Below, piece after piece: positions 46,868 through 56,580 of a stretch of 61,331 nt of DNA. Below the pieces are notes generated by a model that was given only the letters and a program-made list of their open reading frames with translations, made no database searches and was not told the DNA's origin. The stretch is from assembly GCA_016202695.1 (NCBI GenBank), contig JACQOE010000029.1, forward strand, positions 1 to 61,331, in the 5' to 3' direction. Numbering within the stretch: position 1 is the stretch's first letter; every line of letters starts with the position of its first letter. Source of the stretch: Pseudomonadota bacterium (GTDB lineage Bacteria; Pseudomonadota; Alphaproteobacteria; JACQOE01). A program made the translations under genes and the position numbers.

Positions 46868-48945
46868 CCGCCGGCTTCACCAGCGTCGCCTTTGCGCCGT
46901 TGATCCCCTGGCCGCTGATCGCGGCGCTCGCCCTCGTCGCGCTCGTCCCAGCCGGGCTCGGCATCGTTCGCCGCGCGCGCGGCGCGTGGCTGCGGCTGAT
47001 CGCGCTCACCGCCCTCGCCCTCGCCCTCGCCAATCCCGAACTCGTGCGCGAGGAGCGCGAGCCGCTGAGCGACGTCGCCATCCTGCTGATCGACGACTCG
47101 CCCAGCCAGCAGATCGCGCCTCGGCCCGAGCAGGGGGCGGCGGCGCTCAAGCACGTGCGCGAGCGCCTCGCGCGCTTCCCCGACCTCGAGGTCCGCGAGT
47201 TGCGCCTCAGCGCGCAGCCCGAGACCGGCGAGGACGGCGCGCCGGAGGGGACGCGGCTCTTCGGTGAGCTCGCCCGCGCGCTCGCCGAGGTGCCCCGCGG
47301 GCGCCTCGCCGGGGTGTTGGCGATCACCGACGGCCAGGCGCACGACGCCCCGGCCAGTCCGGCCGGGTTCGAGATCGGGGCCCCGGTCCACGTGCTGCTG
47401 ACCGGCCGGCGCGACGAGACCGACCGGCGCCTGACCATCACCCAGGCCTCGACCTACGGCATCGTCGGCAAGAGCGTGGAGGTGACGCTCCGGGTGGAGG
47501 ACACCGAGACCGGCGAGCCGGCCGCGACTTTGCGCATGAAGGTCGGCGCCGGCGGGAGCGAGGAGCTGAGCGTTCCCGTCGGGCGCGACCACACGATCAA
47601 GATTCCGATCGAGCACCGGGGGCCGATCCCGGTCGAGCTGGAGGTGGCGTCGCGTCCCGGCGAACTGTCGCTCGACAACAACCGCGCCGTGCTCACCGTC
47701 AATGGGGTGCGCGACCGGCTCAGGGTGCTCCTCGTTTCCGGCCAGCCGCACCCGGGCGAGCGCACTTGGCGGCGGCTGCTGAAGTCGGATCCGTCGGTCG
47801 ATCTCGTCCACTTCACCATCCTCCGCCCGCCCGAGAAGGACGACTTCACCCCGCTCGAAGAACTGGCGCTGATCACCTTCCCCACCCGCGAGCTGTTCCA
47901 GGAGAAGCTCAACGATTTCGACCTCATCATCTTCGACCGCTACCGCCTGCGCGGCGTGCTGCCCACGCTCTACCTCGAGTACACGGCCGACTACGTGCGC
48001 CGGGGCGGGGCCGTGCTCCTCTCCGAGGGGCCGGAGTTCGCCGGCAACTTCAGCCTCTTCAAGACGCCGCTCAAGAGCGTGCTCCCGGCCGAGCCGACGG
48101 GCCGCGTGCTCGACGAGGGCTTCCGGCCGCGGGTGAGCCCGACCGGACGGCGCCACCCCGTGACCGCCAACCTTCCCCGGGGCGAGGGCGAGCGCCCCGA
48201 GTGGGGCCGCTGGTTCCGTCAGGTCGACGCCCAAGTCCTGCGCGGCTCGGTGTTGATGCTGGGGCCCGAGGAGCGCCCGCTCCTGGTGCTCGACCGGGTG
48301 GACAGGGGCCGCGTGGCGATACTGCTCAGCGATCAGATCTGGCTGTGGTCGCGCCGCTTCGAGGGCGGAGGGCCGCAGGCCGAGCTGCTCCGCCGGCTCG
48401 CACACTGGCTGATGAAGGAGCCGGACCTCGAGGAGGACACGCTCTCCGCCGAGGTCCAGCGCGGGCAGATGACGATCACCCGGCGGAGCCTCGATGACAC
48501 CGACGCCCCGGTGACGGTGACCGCGCCCTCGGGCAAGAGCGTGTCGGCCGCGCTCGGGCATGCCGAGGACGGAGTCGGGACAGCCACGCTCGCCGTCTCG
48601 GAGACCGGTATCTACCGCCTGAGCGACGGCTCGCGCACCGCCTTCGCCGCCGCCGGCGCCGCCTATCCGGTCGAGCTTGCGGACGCCCGCGCGACCGAGG
48701 AAAAGCTTGCCCCGGTCGTCGCCGCGAGCGGGGGCAAGCTCGCCTGGATCGCCGACGGCCGGCTCCCGGACTTGCGTCGCTACAAGCCCGGGCGCGAGAG
48801 CGCCGGGGTCAACTGGATGGGGTTTCGCGCCAACGGCGATTACCGGGTGACCGGGCTCTCCCTTGTCCCCCTCCTTCCCGGGCTGCTCGTGCTGGCGCTC
48901 GGGCTGGGGGCGCTGGCCTTCGCCTGGCGACGCGAGGGCCGCTAG
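46864..48945 (+). CDS. VWA/glutamine-amidotransferase-like membrane protein
   Basis: 693 residues. Two N-terminal helices (about 10-32 and 40-58), then a VWA-like region with an intact DxSxS (DDSPS) motif, an Ig-like extracytoplasmic stretch (about 190-290), a class I glutamine-amidotransferase-like fold ([22 protein letters not shown] to [10 protein letters not shown]) without an obvious Cys nucleophile, and a C-terminal membrane anchor. Last gene of the four-gene MoxR cluster; it overlaps the DUF4159 gene by 4 bp. Confidence 0.88.
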   Translation: MTAGFTSVAFAPLIPWPLIAALALVALVPAGLGIVRRARGAWLRLIALTALALALANPELVREEREPLSDVAILLIDDSPSQQIAPRPEQGAAALKHVRERLARFPDLEVRELRLSAQPETGEDGAPEGTRLFGELARALAEVPRGRLAGVLAITDGQAHDAPASPAGFEIGAPVHVLLTGRRDETDRRLTITQASTYGIVGKSVEVTLRVEDTETGEPAATLRMKVGAGGSEELSVPVGRDHTIKIPIEHRGPIPVELEVASRPGELSLDNNRAVLTVNGVRDRLRVLLVSGQPHPGERTWRRLLKSDPSVDLVHFTILRPPEKDDFTPLEELALITFPTRELFQEKLNDFDLIIFDRYRLRGVLPTLYLEYTADYVRRGGAVLLSEGPEFAGNFSLFKTPLKSVLPAEPTGRVLDEGFRPRVSPTGRRHPVTANLPRGEGERPEWGRWFRQVDAQVLRGSVLMLGPEERPLLVLDRVDRGRVAILLSDQIWLWSRRFEGGGPQAELLRRLAHWLMKEPDLEEDTLSAEVQRGQMTITRRSLDDTDAPVTVTAPSGKSVSAALGHAEDGVGTATLAVSETGIYRLSDGSRTAFAAAGAAYPVELADARATEEKLAPVVAASGGKLAWIADGRLPDLRRYKPGRESAGVNWMGFRANGDYRVTGLSLVPLLPGLLVLALGLGALAFAWRREGR

Positions 48946-49024
48946 GCGCGCGCGGGGCACCGCCGCCTCCGCGCTCACCGCCGGCCCCACGGACCGGCAC
49001 GCCGATCCGCCCGAAAACTTGGCT

Positions 49025-49055
49025 ATTTGTATCCAAATTACGAACAGTCTTGTTC
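49025..49055. promoter_or_regulatory. Two adjacent palindromes upstream of wrbA
   Basis: ATTTG-TATC-CAAAT (49025-49038) and GAACA-GTCT-TGTTC (49042-49055) are perfect 5-4-5 palindromes with centres 17 bp apart, in an AT-rich island 105-135 bp before wrbA. They look like operator sites; the regulator is unknown. Confidence 0.45.
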
Positions 49056-49160
49056 CATTTGCATGGATTGTCTCCTCATCCGGTCATGCCAGATTCCAGA
49101 CGCGGCGCGACCCCCGCGTCCCGCACCCGACCAACCGCACCATCCGACTGGAGTTGCACC

Positions 49161-49787
49161 ATGACCAAGGTTCTCGTGCTCTACTATTCGGCCTACGGCC
49201 ACGTCGAGGCGCTGGCCCGGGCCGCGGCCGAGGGCGCGGCAAGCGTTCCCGGCACCGAAGTAACGGTGAAGCGCGTCCCCGAGCTGGTGTCCGACGAGGT
49301 GGCCAAGAAGGCCGGAATGAAGGTCGATCAGGCGGCGCCCATCGCCAGCCCGGCCGAATTGGCCGAGTTCGACGCCATCCTTTTCGGCACCCCCACCCGC
49401 TTCGGCAACATGGCGGCGCAAATGCGGAACTTCCTCGATCAGACCGGCGGGCTGTGGGCCAAGGGGGCGCTGATCGGCAGGGTGGGGAGCGTGTTCACCG
49501 CCAGCGCGACCCAGCACGGCGGCCAGGAGAGCACGCTGCTCTCGTTCCACACCACTCTGCTGCACCACGGCATGGTGATCGCGGGCGTGCCGTATTCGGC
49601 CAAGGAGCAGATGACCGTGGCCGAGATCTCCGGCGGCTCTCCCTATGGCGCCTCGACGATCACCGGCGGCGACGGCTCGCGCCAGCCCTCGGAGAACGAG
49701 CTGACGATCGCCCGTTTCCAGGGCCGGCACGTGGCCGAGATCGCCGGGAAGCTCGCGGCCGGGAGCGCGAAGGCGCTCGCGGCTTGA
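49161..49787 (+). CDS. wrbA: NAD(P)H:quinone oxidoreductase WrbA
   Basis: 208-residue flavodoxin-like FMN protein. [23 protein letters not shown] binds FMN phosphate. [51 protein letters not shown] and [26 protein letters not shown] are WrbA marks. It performs two-electron quinone reduction against redox stress. It is followed by a glutathionyl-hydroquinone-reductase-like gene, a sensible partner. Confidence 0.96.
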   Translation: MTKVLVLYYSAYGHVEALARAAAEGAASVPGTEVTVKRVPELVSDEVAKKAGMKVDQAAPIASPAELAEFDAILFGTPTRFGNMAAQMRNFLDQTGGLWAKGALIGRVGSVFTASATQHGGQESTLLSFHTTLLHHGMVIAGVPYSAKEQMTVAEISGGSPYGASTITGGDGSRQPSENELTIARFQGRHVAEIAGKLAAGSAKALAA

Positions 49788-49828
49788 CCGACGGCGGGCC
49801 GAGCGCGGCGCGCGAGGGAGGGGACGGC

Positions 49829-50806
49829 ATGGGACTTCTGGTCGACGGACGCTGGCGCGAGGACCGCGACGACACCCGGGGCGTGGGCGGCGAGTTCGTC
49901 CGCCCCGAGAGCGCCTTCCGCGGCTTCGTCACTGCCGACGGCACCTCCCGCTTCGCCGCCGAGCCTGGGCGCTATCACCTCTACGTCTCGCTCGCCTGCC
50001 CGTGGGCGCACCGCACCCTCATCTTCCGCCGGCTCAAGCGCCTCGACTCCGTGATCGGCCTCTCGGTCGTCGATCCGGTGCTCGGGTCCGAGGGCTGGCG
50101 GTTCTCGGACGCGCCCGGCGCCATCCCCGACACGGTCAACGGCTTCACCCACCTGCACCAGCTCTACACCCGGGCGCTGCCCGATTACACCGGCCGGGTG
50201 ACGGTGCCGGTGCTGTGGGACAAGAGCCGCGCAACCATCGTCAACAACGAGTCGGCCGAGATCATCCGTATGTTCAACGGCGCCTTCGACGCCTTCCCCG
50301 ACTCGCGCCTCGACTTCTACCCCGCGGCGCTGCGCGACGAGATAGACGCGCTCAACGCCCGCATCTACGCCGATGTCAATAACGGAGTCTATCGGGTGGG
50401 GTTCGCCACCACCCAGGCGGCCTACGAGCGCGCCTTCGACCGCCTGTTCGCCGCCCTCGACGAGCTCGAGGAGCGGCTCTCGCGCCGGCGCTACCTCGTC
50501 GGTGAGCGGATCACCGAGGCCGACTGGCGATTGTTCACGACGCTGGTCCGCTTCGACGCCGTCTACCACGGCCACTTCAAGTGCAACCGTCGGCGGCTGG
50601 TGGACTACCCCAACCTCTGGGCCTATACCCGCGAGCTTTACCAGGTCCCGGGGGTGGCCGAGACGGTCGACATGGACCACATCAAGCACCACTACTACGC
50701 GAGCCACCGGCGGCTCAACCCGATCGGGATCGTGCCCAAGGGGCCGGAGATCGACTTCCTCGCCCCCCACCGCCGCGATGGCGTGGGACGTGGCCGTCAT
50801 AACTAA
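49829..50806 (+). CDS. Glutathionyl-hydroquinone reductase (Xi-class GST, YqjG type)
   Basis: 325 residues. Active-site Cys in LACPWAHRTLIFRRLKRL, VTVPVLWDK...IVNNESAEIIRMFN for glutathione binding, and the C-terminal GERITEADWRLFTTLVRFDAVYHGHFKCNRRRL and HIKHHYYASHRRLNPIGIVPKGP typical of Xi-GSTs. It reduces glutathionyl-hydroquinones. ATG 49829 has GAGGGAGGGGAC upstream. Confidence 0.94.
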   Translation: MGLLVDGRWREDRDDTRGVGGEFVRPESAFRGFVTADGTSRFAAEPGRYHLYVSLACPWAHRTLIFRRLKRLDSVIGLSVVDPVLGSEGWRFSDAPGAIPDTVNGFTHLHQLYTRALPDYTGRVTVPVLWDKSRATIVNNESAEIIRMFNGAFDAFPDSRLDFYPAALRDEIDALNARIYADVNNGVYRVGFATTQAAYERAFDRLFAALDELEERLSRRRYLVGERITEADWRLFTTLVRFDAVYHGHFKCNRRRLVDYPNLWAYTRELYQVPGVAETVDMDHIKHHYYASHRRLNPIGIVPKGPEIDFLAPHRRDGVGRGRHN

Positions 50807-50900
50807 CGACACGTAGAGGGGGTCGACCGGGGACCCGTCGCCGGTGCTTGCCGCCTCGAGGCCAGCGACTCTCGGCCCATAGCGGCGCGGCACCGGACGC

Positions 50901-51890
50901 TCAGGCGAACTCGAACTCGGCCACGACCGGGGCGTGATAGGACTCGGCCGGCCTCGCCACCCTGGCCGGGCCGACCAGCTCGTCGCCCAGCGACTCGTGG
51001 TGGATCTCGGCGTGCCGATAGGCGCCAAGCAGCGCCCGCGAGACCAGCATGTGATCGAGCATCTGGGCGCGGCCGTGGTGGACGACGGAGAAGCGCTCGC
51101 TGGCCGCGATCGAGCGCTCGAGCGCGATCAGTGCCCGCGCCGCGAGCCGACCGTTGCCGGTGTCCTCCTCGTCGGCGATCAGCGTGCGGACTGGCGTGGT
51201 GCCCTCGGCGGCGTTGAAGTCGCCGCAGACCGCGATCAGCGCCGTCGGCTCCTGGTCGAAGACCCGGTCGACGGCGAATCGCACCTCCAGTGCCTGGCCG
51301 CTCCGCTTGATCGCGGCGACGAAGAAGCCCTCGGCCCATCCGGTGGTGGTGCGCCACACGTCCGAGCCCTCCTTCTGCCCCGGGATCGGGGCGGCGCGAG
51401 GCGCGCGCAAATGCAGGTTGAAGATGTGGAGCGGGCTTGCCCGGCCGATATCAAGGATGGCATGGAGCGCCGGCCGGTCCCATTCGATCGCCGCCGGCGC
51501 GTTAGCGGGCGGCGCGGCGGTCGCCGGCCGGTAAGCGGGCGAGACGACCAGGTCGTGCCAGTACTGGCGCCCGCTGGTGATCGGAAACCGGCTGAGGATG
51601 ACCAAGTTGTGGCGGTCGCCGAGCTTGGTGCCGGCACGATTCCGGCTCACCGCGCGGTGGAACTCGGCATAGGGGGTGTCCTCGATCAGCCGGTCGAGGG
51701 CGTGCAAGCTGCGTGCCCCGTGCTTGCTCAGGGCCTGGGCGTTGACCTCCTGCAGGCAGAGCACGTCGGCGCGCAGCCGCTCGATCTGGGGCCGGATCAC
51801 CGCCACCCGCGTCTCCAGCGCCGCCTGAGTCCTGGCCCGCGCGTCCAGCGATTCGAGGTTGAAGGTGGCGATGCGGAACCTGAGCCCCAT
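50901..51890 (-). CDS. Endonuclease/exonuclease/phosphatase family protein
   Basis: 329 residues, no signal peptide. EEP-fold motifs: RIATFNLESLD, LCLQEVN (metal Glu), HIFNLHLRA, ICVCGDFNAAEG-like CGDFNAAEG, and terminal YHAPVVAEFEF in place of the canonical SDHxPV. It could act on DNA, phosphoinositides or other phosphodiesters. It diverges from the ankyrin-protein gene. Confidence 0.9.
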   Translation of the reverse strand: MGLRFRIATFNLESLDARARTQAALETRVAVIRPQIERLRADVLCLQEVNAQALSKHGARSLHALDRLIEDTPYAEFHRAVSRNRAGTKLGDRHNLVILSRFPITSGRQYWHDLVVSPAYRPATAAPPANAPAAIEWDRPALHAILDIGRASPLHIFNLHLRAPRAAPIPGQKEGSDVWRTTTGWAEGFFVAAIKRSGQALEVRFAVDRVFDQEPTALIAVCGDFNAAEGTTPVRTLIADEEDTGNGRLAARALIALERSIAASERFSVVHHGRAQMLDHMLVSRALLGAYRHAEIHHESLGDELVGPARVARPAESYHAPVVAEFEFA

Positions 51891-52118
51891 GGTCCTCGTC
51901 CGTCGGTTCGCGAGCGCCCCCCCGACGCGCGGCCTCGCATTCGCTGGTTATGATACTGATATTGGGGCGCCGCCGGCGGCTTCCAAACCTGGTCGGGTCG
52001 AACGCCGATGACACGACGGGCGCCCGACACTATGATCGCCCCGCGGCGACGGCGGGCGCGCCCGACCGGGGAACGGAGTGCTCCCGGGAGCCGCGTGAAG
52101 CCAGCGACGATCGAACCG
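51891..52118. other. Divergent intergenic region with AT-rich promoter-like core
   Basis: The 228-bp gap between two divergent genes has one AT-rich island, TTATGATACTGATATTGG (51948-51965), the only probable promoter site. The rest is GC-rich and shows nothing else. Confidence 0.4.
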
Positions 52119-53858
52119 ATGCGCGTCGATGTCCGAGCGAGGGGGCCCGAGCGACTTGGCCGCAAGGCGCGGGCCGTGACGCTCGCCCTCGTCCTTGCGC
52201 TCACTGCCGGCACGCCGGCAGCCGAGGCGTTCGCCCAGGCCGCGCCCGCCCGCGCGGCGCAACCGGCCGAGTTGGGCACGCGCGCCACCGCCACCAACGA
52301 CCTATTCGGCGCGATCGCGCGCAACAACCTGGACGAGGCCAAGGGCGCGGTCCTCGCCGGCGCCGACCTCGGGGCGCGCAACGCCTTCGGCCTCACGCCG
52401 ATCGAGGTCGCGGTCGACCGCGGCCACTACGAGATCGTCTTCTACCTCCTGTCGGTGCGCAATTCGCGGGCGGCCCAGGCGGAACGCGAGCGCGAGGAGG
52501 CGGCCAAGCTCGCCGCCGCGCAGCCGCGCGAGACCGCCGAAACCGGCACGCCGGCGACGGCTGAGGCCACGGAGCCCGCCGCGACGACGGCCGAGGCCCC
52601 GGCACCGGCAACGTCGGCCGAGGCCGCGCCGCCGGGCGCGCGCGCAGGCGTGCCGCCGCCGCCGCCCGACGGGGGAAGCGGCACACCCATCCCCTCGGTC
52701 GGCTTTCTCGGCTTCACCCCGGCCCCGCTTCCCGCCCGCGAGTCTTCGTCGCCTCCCGCCGCTTGGCCCCAACCGCCCGCTGCCGTGGGCACCGGAACCG
52801 CACCTCAGCCCGTGGCGGCGCAAAGACCGGCGGCGAGCCCTTCCGAGGCGCCGGCGACCTCTGCCGGGCGCGCTCCGGCTTCCACCCCGGAGAATGCCGT
52901 CGCCCGCGCCAGCCCCACGCCGCCCACGCAGCCCGCCGCGCCGGCGGCTCCCTTGCCGGTCCCGAGGCCGGAGGCGGTGCAGACCGCCCGACCCTCGGCC
53001 CCGGCGCGGCCGGCCGAGACGGTGGCGCGTCCGGCGGCCCCAGGCCCCGCCCCGGCCCCCCTCCCCGAGCCCAGTGCCGCCCGCAGCGCCAAACCGGCAC
53101 CAGTCGAGACGAAGACCGAGCGTTCCGCGGCGACCGCTTCGCCGGCGCCACGACCAGAGACGGCGCCAGAGCGGCCGCCGCCGGCGCCCGCCCCCGCCCA
53201 ACCCGCACCCCAGCCGGCCCCGCCCGCGGCGAAACCCGCCGAGCAGGTGGCCCTGGCGCCACCGCCTAAGCCGGCCGCACGCGAGAGCACCCCGGTCGCG
53301 CCGGCGCCCGCGCCCTTGCCCGCGCTAGGGCGGGGGCTCACCCTCGACCTGCGGCTCGCCGCCCTCGACGAGCGGGCGCAGGGACGCTGCCTCGTCCCCG
53401 CGGTCGGGGGCGGGCGCTACCGGGTCTGCCTCCTTCCGGCGGACTGGCCGGCCGAAATCGCCTCCGCCTTCAACGTCCAGGGCCCGCACTACACCGGGAG
53501 CGCCACTTACGTGCTCTTCGACCAAGGCCAAGCGGTCTCGCTCTTCACCCTCTTTCGCTCGCGCGCCTTCGAGGCCGTCCTGGCCCATTTTCAGCACGGG
53601 TTCGGCGCGCCGGCCGAGAGCCGCCGCTATCCGCTCACACTCGGCTACCGCCAGCAGGGTGAGAACTGGCTCGCGCGCTGGTCGGTCCCGGGGCCCGGGG
53701 CCGGGGCGACGATCGAGCTCCGCCGCCTCGACGATGTCGCCGGGATGTACGTCGACGGCATCAACGGCGCGCTCCAGCTTTCCCGGCCGGGCGCCCCCGC
53801 CGTTTTCTCGGTTCTCTCCGATCTCGACCTGATCCTGAACAAGTTCCAGCGCCTCTGA
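52119..53858 (+). CDS. Exported ankyrin / Pro-Ala-rich linker / conserved C-terminal domain protein
   Basis: 579 residues from ATG 52119 (the frame is open from 52008). A basic n-region and hydrophobic segment [27 protein letters not shown] make a signal peptide. Then about one and a half ankyrin repeats ([52 protein letters not shown]), a charged helix, about 270 residues of Pro/Ala-rich linker, and a folded C-terminal domain of about 165 residues ([23 protein letters not shown] to [14 protein letters not shown]) with two Cys. The function is unknown; it may bridge the periplasm. It lies 153 bp before a flagellin gene. Confidence 0.8.
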   Translation: MRVDVRARGPERLGRKARAVTLALVLALTAGTPAAEAFAQAAPARAAQPAELGTRATATNDLFGAIARNNLDEAKGAVLAGADLGARNAFGLTPIEVAVDRGHYEIVFYLLSVRNSRAAQAEREREEAAKLAAAQPRETAETGTPATAEATEPAATTAEAPAPATSAEAAPPGARAGVPPPPPDGGSGTPIPSVGFLGFTPAPLPARESSSPPAAWPQPPAAVGTGTAPQPVAAQRPAASPSEAPATSAGRAPASTPENAVARASPTPPTQPAAPAAPLPVPRPEAVQTARPSAPARPAETVARPAAPGPAPAPLPEPSAARSAKPAPVETKTERSAATASPAPRPETAPERPPPAPAPAQPAPQPAPPAAKPAEQVALAPPPKPAARESTPVAPAPAPLPALGRGLTLDLRLAALDERAQGRCLVPAVGGGRYRVCLLPADWPAEIASAFNVQGPHYTGSATYVLFDQGQAVSLFTLFRSRAFEAVLAHFQHGFGAPAESRRYPLTLGYRQQGENWLARWSVPGPGAGATIELRRLDDVAGMYVDGINGALQLSRPGAPAVFSVLSDLDLILNKFQRL

Positions 53859-53881
53859 CGAGCCGCTGCGTCCGCCGGCGG

Positions 53882-53897
53882 TGTGACAGCCGTCACA
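53882..53897. promoter_or_regulatory. Perfect CRP/FNR-superfamily-type site upstream of flagellin
   Basis: TGTGACAGCCGTCACA matches the CRP consensus TGTGA-N6-TCACA exactly and is a full 6-bp-arm palindrome. It lies 24 bp after the ankyrin gene stop and 114 bp before the flagellin ATG. Confidence 0.6.
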
Positions 53898-54011
53898 GCC
53901 ACGGCGCGACCGATTTCCCAATCTGTGGGTGGAATTCCGCGCGCGTGCCGGCTACGATGGGACCTACGCGCCGAGCGGAGGCCGGCGACAGGAAGCGGGA
54001 GGAGGCGACCG

Positions 54012-54839
54012 ATGGTGGAGATTCGCTCGAGCCTGGCGAACAACGTCGCCCTCAACTACCTCGCCCGCAACACCACCGCCCAGACCCGGCTCCTGCAGCA
54101 GCTCTCGACCGGGCTCCGCGTCACCCAGGCGCGCGAGGACGCGGCCTCGCTCGCGATCGGCTCGCGCCTCGCCGCCGAGGTCGGCGCGCAAGGGGTGGCG
54201 AGCCAGAACGCCGCCCAGGCGACGAGCTTCCTCCAGGTCGCCGAGGGCGGCGTCTCGCAGGTCCAGGGCCTGATCGAGCGTGCCCAGGTGCTGGCGGTGC
54301 AGGCGGGCTCGGACACCCTCGGCGAGGCCGAGCGCGGGTTCCTGAACCAGGAGTTCCAGAGCGTCCTCGCCGAGATCGACCGCATCTCCGCCGACACCGA
54401 GTTCAACGGCGTGCGGCCGCTGGCCGGGCCCGGCACCCAGACTTTCGACGTGCAGGTCGGGACCGGGGCCAACGCCGCCGAGGACCAGATTTCCGCCGAC
54501 GTGCAGGCCACGGGAACGGCGGCACTCGGCCTCGGCGGGCTCGATATCTCCAGCGCCGCCGGCGCCAACGCGGCGACGGCCGCGCTCTCCTCGGCCCTCG
54601 ATCAGGTGGTGGCCAACCGGGCCGACCTCGGCGCCACGATCAATCGCTTCGACGTCGCCCAGCAGGCGATCGACACCGCCCAGATCAACACCGAGGCCGC
54701 CCGCTCGACTCTGCTCGACCTCGACGTCGCCCGGGCGATCACGGCCTACACCCAAACGCGGGCCCAGGGCGAGATCGCGGTCACCCTCCTCGATCGCGCC
54801 AACAAGAGCCGCGGCGGACTCGTCAACCTGTTCGCCTGA
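54012..54839 (+). CDS. Flagellin
   Basis: 275 residues with only the conserved D0/D1 parts: N-terminal [48 protein letters not shown] and [11 protein letters not shown]-terminal [37 protein letters not shown]. The N-terminus is divergent from the standard flagellin start. There is almost no variable central domain. GGGAGGAGG precedes ATG 54012. No other flagellar gene is in the window. Confidence 0.93.
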   Translation: MVEIRSSLANNVALNYLARNTTAQTRLLQQLSTGLRVTQAREDAASLAIGSRLAAEVGAQGVASQNAAQATSFLQVAEGGVSQVQGLIERAQVLAVQAGSDTLGEAERGFLNQEFQSVLAEIDRISADTEFNGVRPLAGPGTQTFDVQVGTGANAAEDQISADVQATGTAALGLGGLDISSAAGANAATAALSSALDQVVANRADLGATINRFDVAQQAIDTAQINTEAARSTLLDLDVARAITAYTQTRAQGEIAVTLLDRANKSRGGLVNLFA

Positions 54840-54934
54840 GCCCGGGCACGCCTCGCCCCTTGGCCGCGCCCTGGTGCGCGGCGCCGTCCCACCTTATCTC
54901 TGTTGGCGGCCGCCCGGCGGGGCGGGCAAGACGC

Positions 54935-55354
54935 ATGTTTGGGAGGCGCGCGGTGGTCGAGAAGGTGCGGAAATCCGACGCCGAGTGGAAAGCCCGGCTG
55001 ACGCCGGAGCAATACCAGGTGTGCCGGCGCAAGGGCACCGAGCGCGCCTTCGCCGGCCCCTACTGGGACTCGAAGGAGAAGGGAACCTTTGTCTGCGTCT
55101 GCTGCGGGCAACCCCTCTTCTCCTCCGACTCCAAGTTCGACTCGGGCACCGGCTGGCCGAGCTTTTACCAGCCCATGGCCGAGGACGCGGTCGCGACCGA
55201 GGAGGACCGCAGCTTCTTCATGCGCCGGACCGAGGTGCGCTGCGCCGCCTGCGAGGCGCATCTGGGCCATGTCTTCCCCGACGGGCCGAAGCCGACGGGG
55301 CTGCGCTACTGCATCAACGGCACGGCGCTGAAACTAATCAAGAAATCCGGGTAA
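54935..55354 (+). CDS. msrB: Peptide-methionine (R)-S-oxide reductase
   Basis: 139 residues. It reduces methionine-R-sulfoxide in proteins. Zinc Cys pairs CVCCGQ and [25 protein letters not shown], and catalytic Cys in RYCINGTAL are present. ATG 54935 is used; GTG 54953 ([11 protein letters not shown]) is a possible later start. It has no signal peptide, so it is cytoplasmic. Confidence 0.96.
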   Translation: MFGRRAVVEKVRKSDAEWKARLTPEQYQVCRRKGTERAFAGPYWDSKEKGTFVCVCCGQPLFSSDSKFDSGTGWPSFYQPMAEDAVATEEDRSFFMRRTEVRCAACEAHLGHVFPDGPKPTGLRYCINGTALKLIKKSG

Positions 55355-55516
55355 GCCCTGCACGCCTGTTGGGAAACCGGGGGCGGACACAAGGCCCCGG
55401 CCCGGGGCCGGCCGATCATGACACAATTCCCGCGCCGGGACCGCGAAGCCGGTGATGTGATGGCCCTTCGCGCGTGCTAACCTTCCACTTCCCGGGGAGG
55501 ATTCGGAGGCAGCGCG

Positions 55517-56383
55517 ATGCGTTCCCTTGTCGCCGCCATGGCCGGAGCGGTCTTGGCGACAGCCTGGGTTACAGGGGCCGGGGCGGAGACGCTGACGGCC
55601 GCAACGGGCTATCGGGTTGAGTACGACAGGTACGCCGCCGTCGGCCGCGAGCAGCCGGTGGCGCTGGTATTCATGCACGGCAAGAACGGGGCGCACGACG
55701 CGCGCAACCTCAAGACACTGGCCGAGAAAATCGCTCGTGTCGGCTTCACGGTGTACCTGCCGTCAATGCCGTGGAGCAAGCGCTGGGACGGCACGGTTGC
55801 GGATGCGACGGCGGCCCTCGACGCGCTGGTCGCGCTTGCCGCCAAGGACGGCAAGAAGGTGGCGGTTGGGGGGCAGAGCATGGGGGCCGCGTTCGCCCTC
55901 GTCTACCGCGCCGCCGATCCCCCGCCGGCGCTGATCGGCAAGGTGCTCACCAGCCCCGGAGGCCTGCTCGACCTGACACCGCCGGGTTCGCTCTTTTGGA
56001 AGACCATCACGCCCTCGCTCGAGCGGGCAAAGGCGTTGGAGGCCGCCGGCAAGGCCAAGGAGAAGACAAACTTTGGCGGCGCGAACGTGGTCGGCACCAG
56101 ATCCGTCGAAGAGAGCTACGAGATGGCACCGGAGGTCTACCTCTCGTTCCACGACGTCGCGCGCTTCCCGAGCGTTCGGGCCGCGCTCGCAAAGACATCG
56201 CTGCCGGTCTTCTGGGCCACCGGCACGAGGGACCCCATCGGCAACGCCAAGCGGCGAACGTTCGAGATGATCCCGGCCAACCCGGCAAGCGCTTACGTCG
56301 AATTGGACGGCGACCACAACTCCACCATGCTGGTGGCAAGCGACGGCATCATCGCCTGGCTGCAGGCGCGCGCCGCACGTTGA
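55517..56383 (+). CDS. Exported alpha/beta hydrolase
   Basis: 288 residues. Signal peptide MRSLVAAMAGAVLATAWVTGAGA. The fold is clear from VALVFMHGKNG (oxyanion region), nucleophile Ser in GGQSMGAAFAL, acid in TGTRDPIG and His in DGDHNST. It resembles periplasmic esterase-like proteins; the substrate is unknown. GGGGAGG and GGAGG motifs precede ATG 55517. Confidence 0.85.
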   Translation: MRSLVAAMAGAVLATAWVTGAGAETLTAATGYRVEYDRYAAVGREQPVALVFMHGKNGAHDARNLKTLAEKIARVGFTVYLPSMPWSKRWDGTVADATAALDALVALAAKDGKKVAVGGQSMGAAFALVYRAADPPPALIGKVLTSPGGLLDLTPPGSLFWKTITPSLERAKALEAAGKAKEKTNFGGANVVGTRSVEESYEMAPEVYLSFHDVARFPSVRAALAKTSLPVFWATGTRDPIGNAKRRTFEMIPANPASAYVELDGDHNSTMLVASDGIIAWLQARAAR

Positions 56384-56431
56384 CGCCGCCCGACCCGCGG
56401 ACCGGCGAGAGCGGCGGCTGAGCGGTTCGGG

Positions 56432-56505
56432 TGGCTGGGGCGCCAGGATTCGAACCTGGGATCACGGGACCAAAACCCGTTGCCTTACCGCTTGGCCACG
56501 CCCCA
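56432..56505 (-). tRNA. tRNA-Gln (anticodon UUG)
   Basis: The minus-strand cloverleaf runs from acceptor TGGGGCG (56505) to CGCCCCA-GCCA with CCA encoded (56432-56434). D arm GCC...GGC, anticodon arm ACGGG-TTTTGGT-CCCGT (loop gives UUG), and T arm CCAGG-TTCGAAT-CCTGG. A sigma70-like promoter precedes it at 56544-56572. Confidence 0.96.
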
Positions 56506-56543
56506 AGCCCAGCGCCGCTCGCGGCCCCTCCGTCGCGGGCCGC

Positions 56544-56572
56544 ACCATAGCCCCTATGGTTGGGCCGGGCAA
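56544..56572 (-). promoter_or_regulatory. Candidate tRNA-Gln promoter
   Basis: Minus strand TTGCCC (56567-56572), 17-bp spacer, TATGGT (56544-56549). Transcription would start about 30 bases before the tRNA 5' end, just after the ispE stop. Confidence 0.5.
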
Positions 56573-56580
56573 CGAGGCCC

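Noticed and set aside
44540-48990. Very long antisense frames (over 700 codons) opposite the DUF4159 and VWA genes
   Set aside because: Same cause: mirror frames of real genes with no ribosome site and compositional noise.
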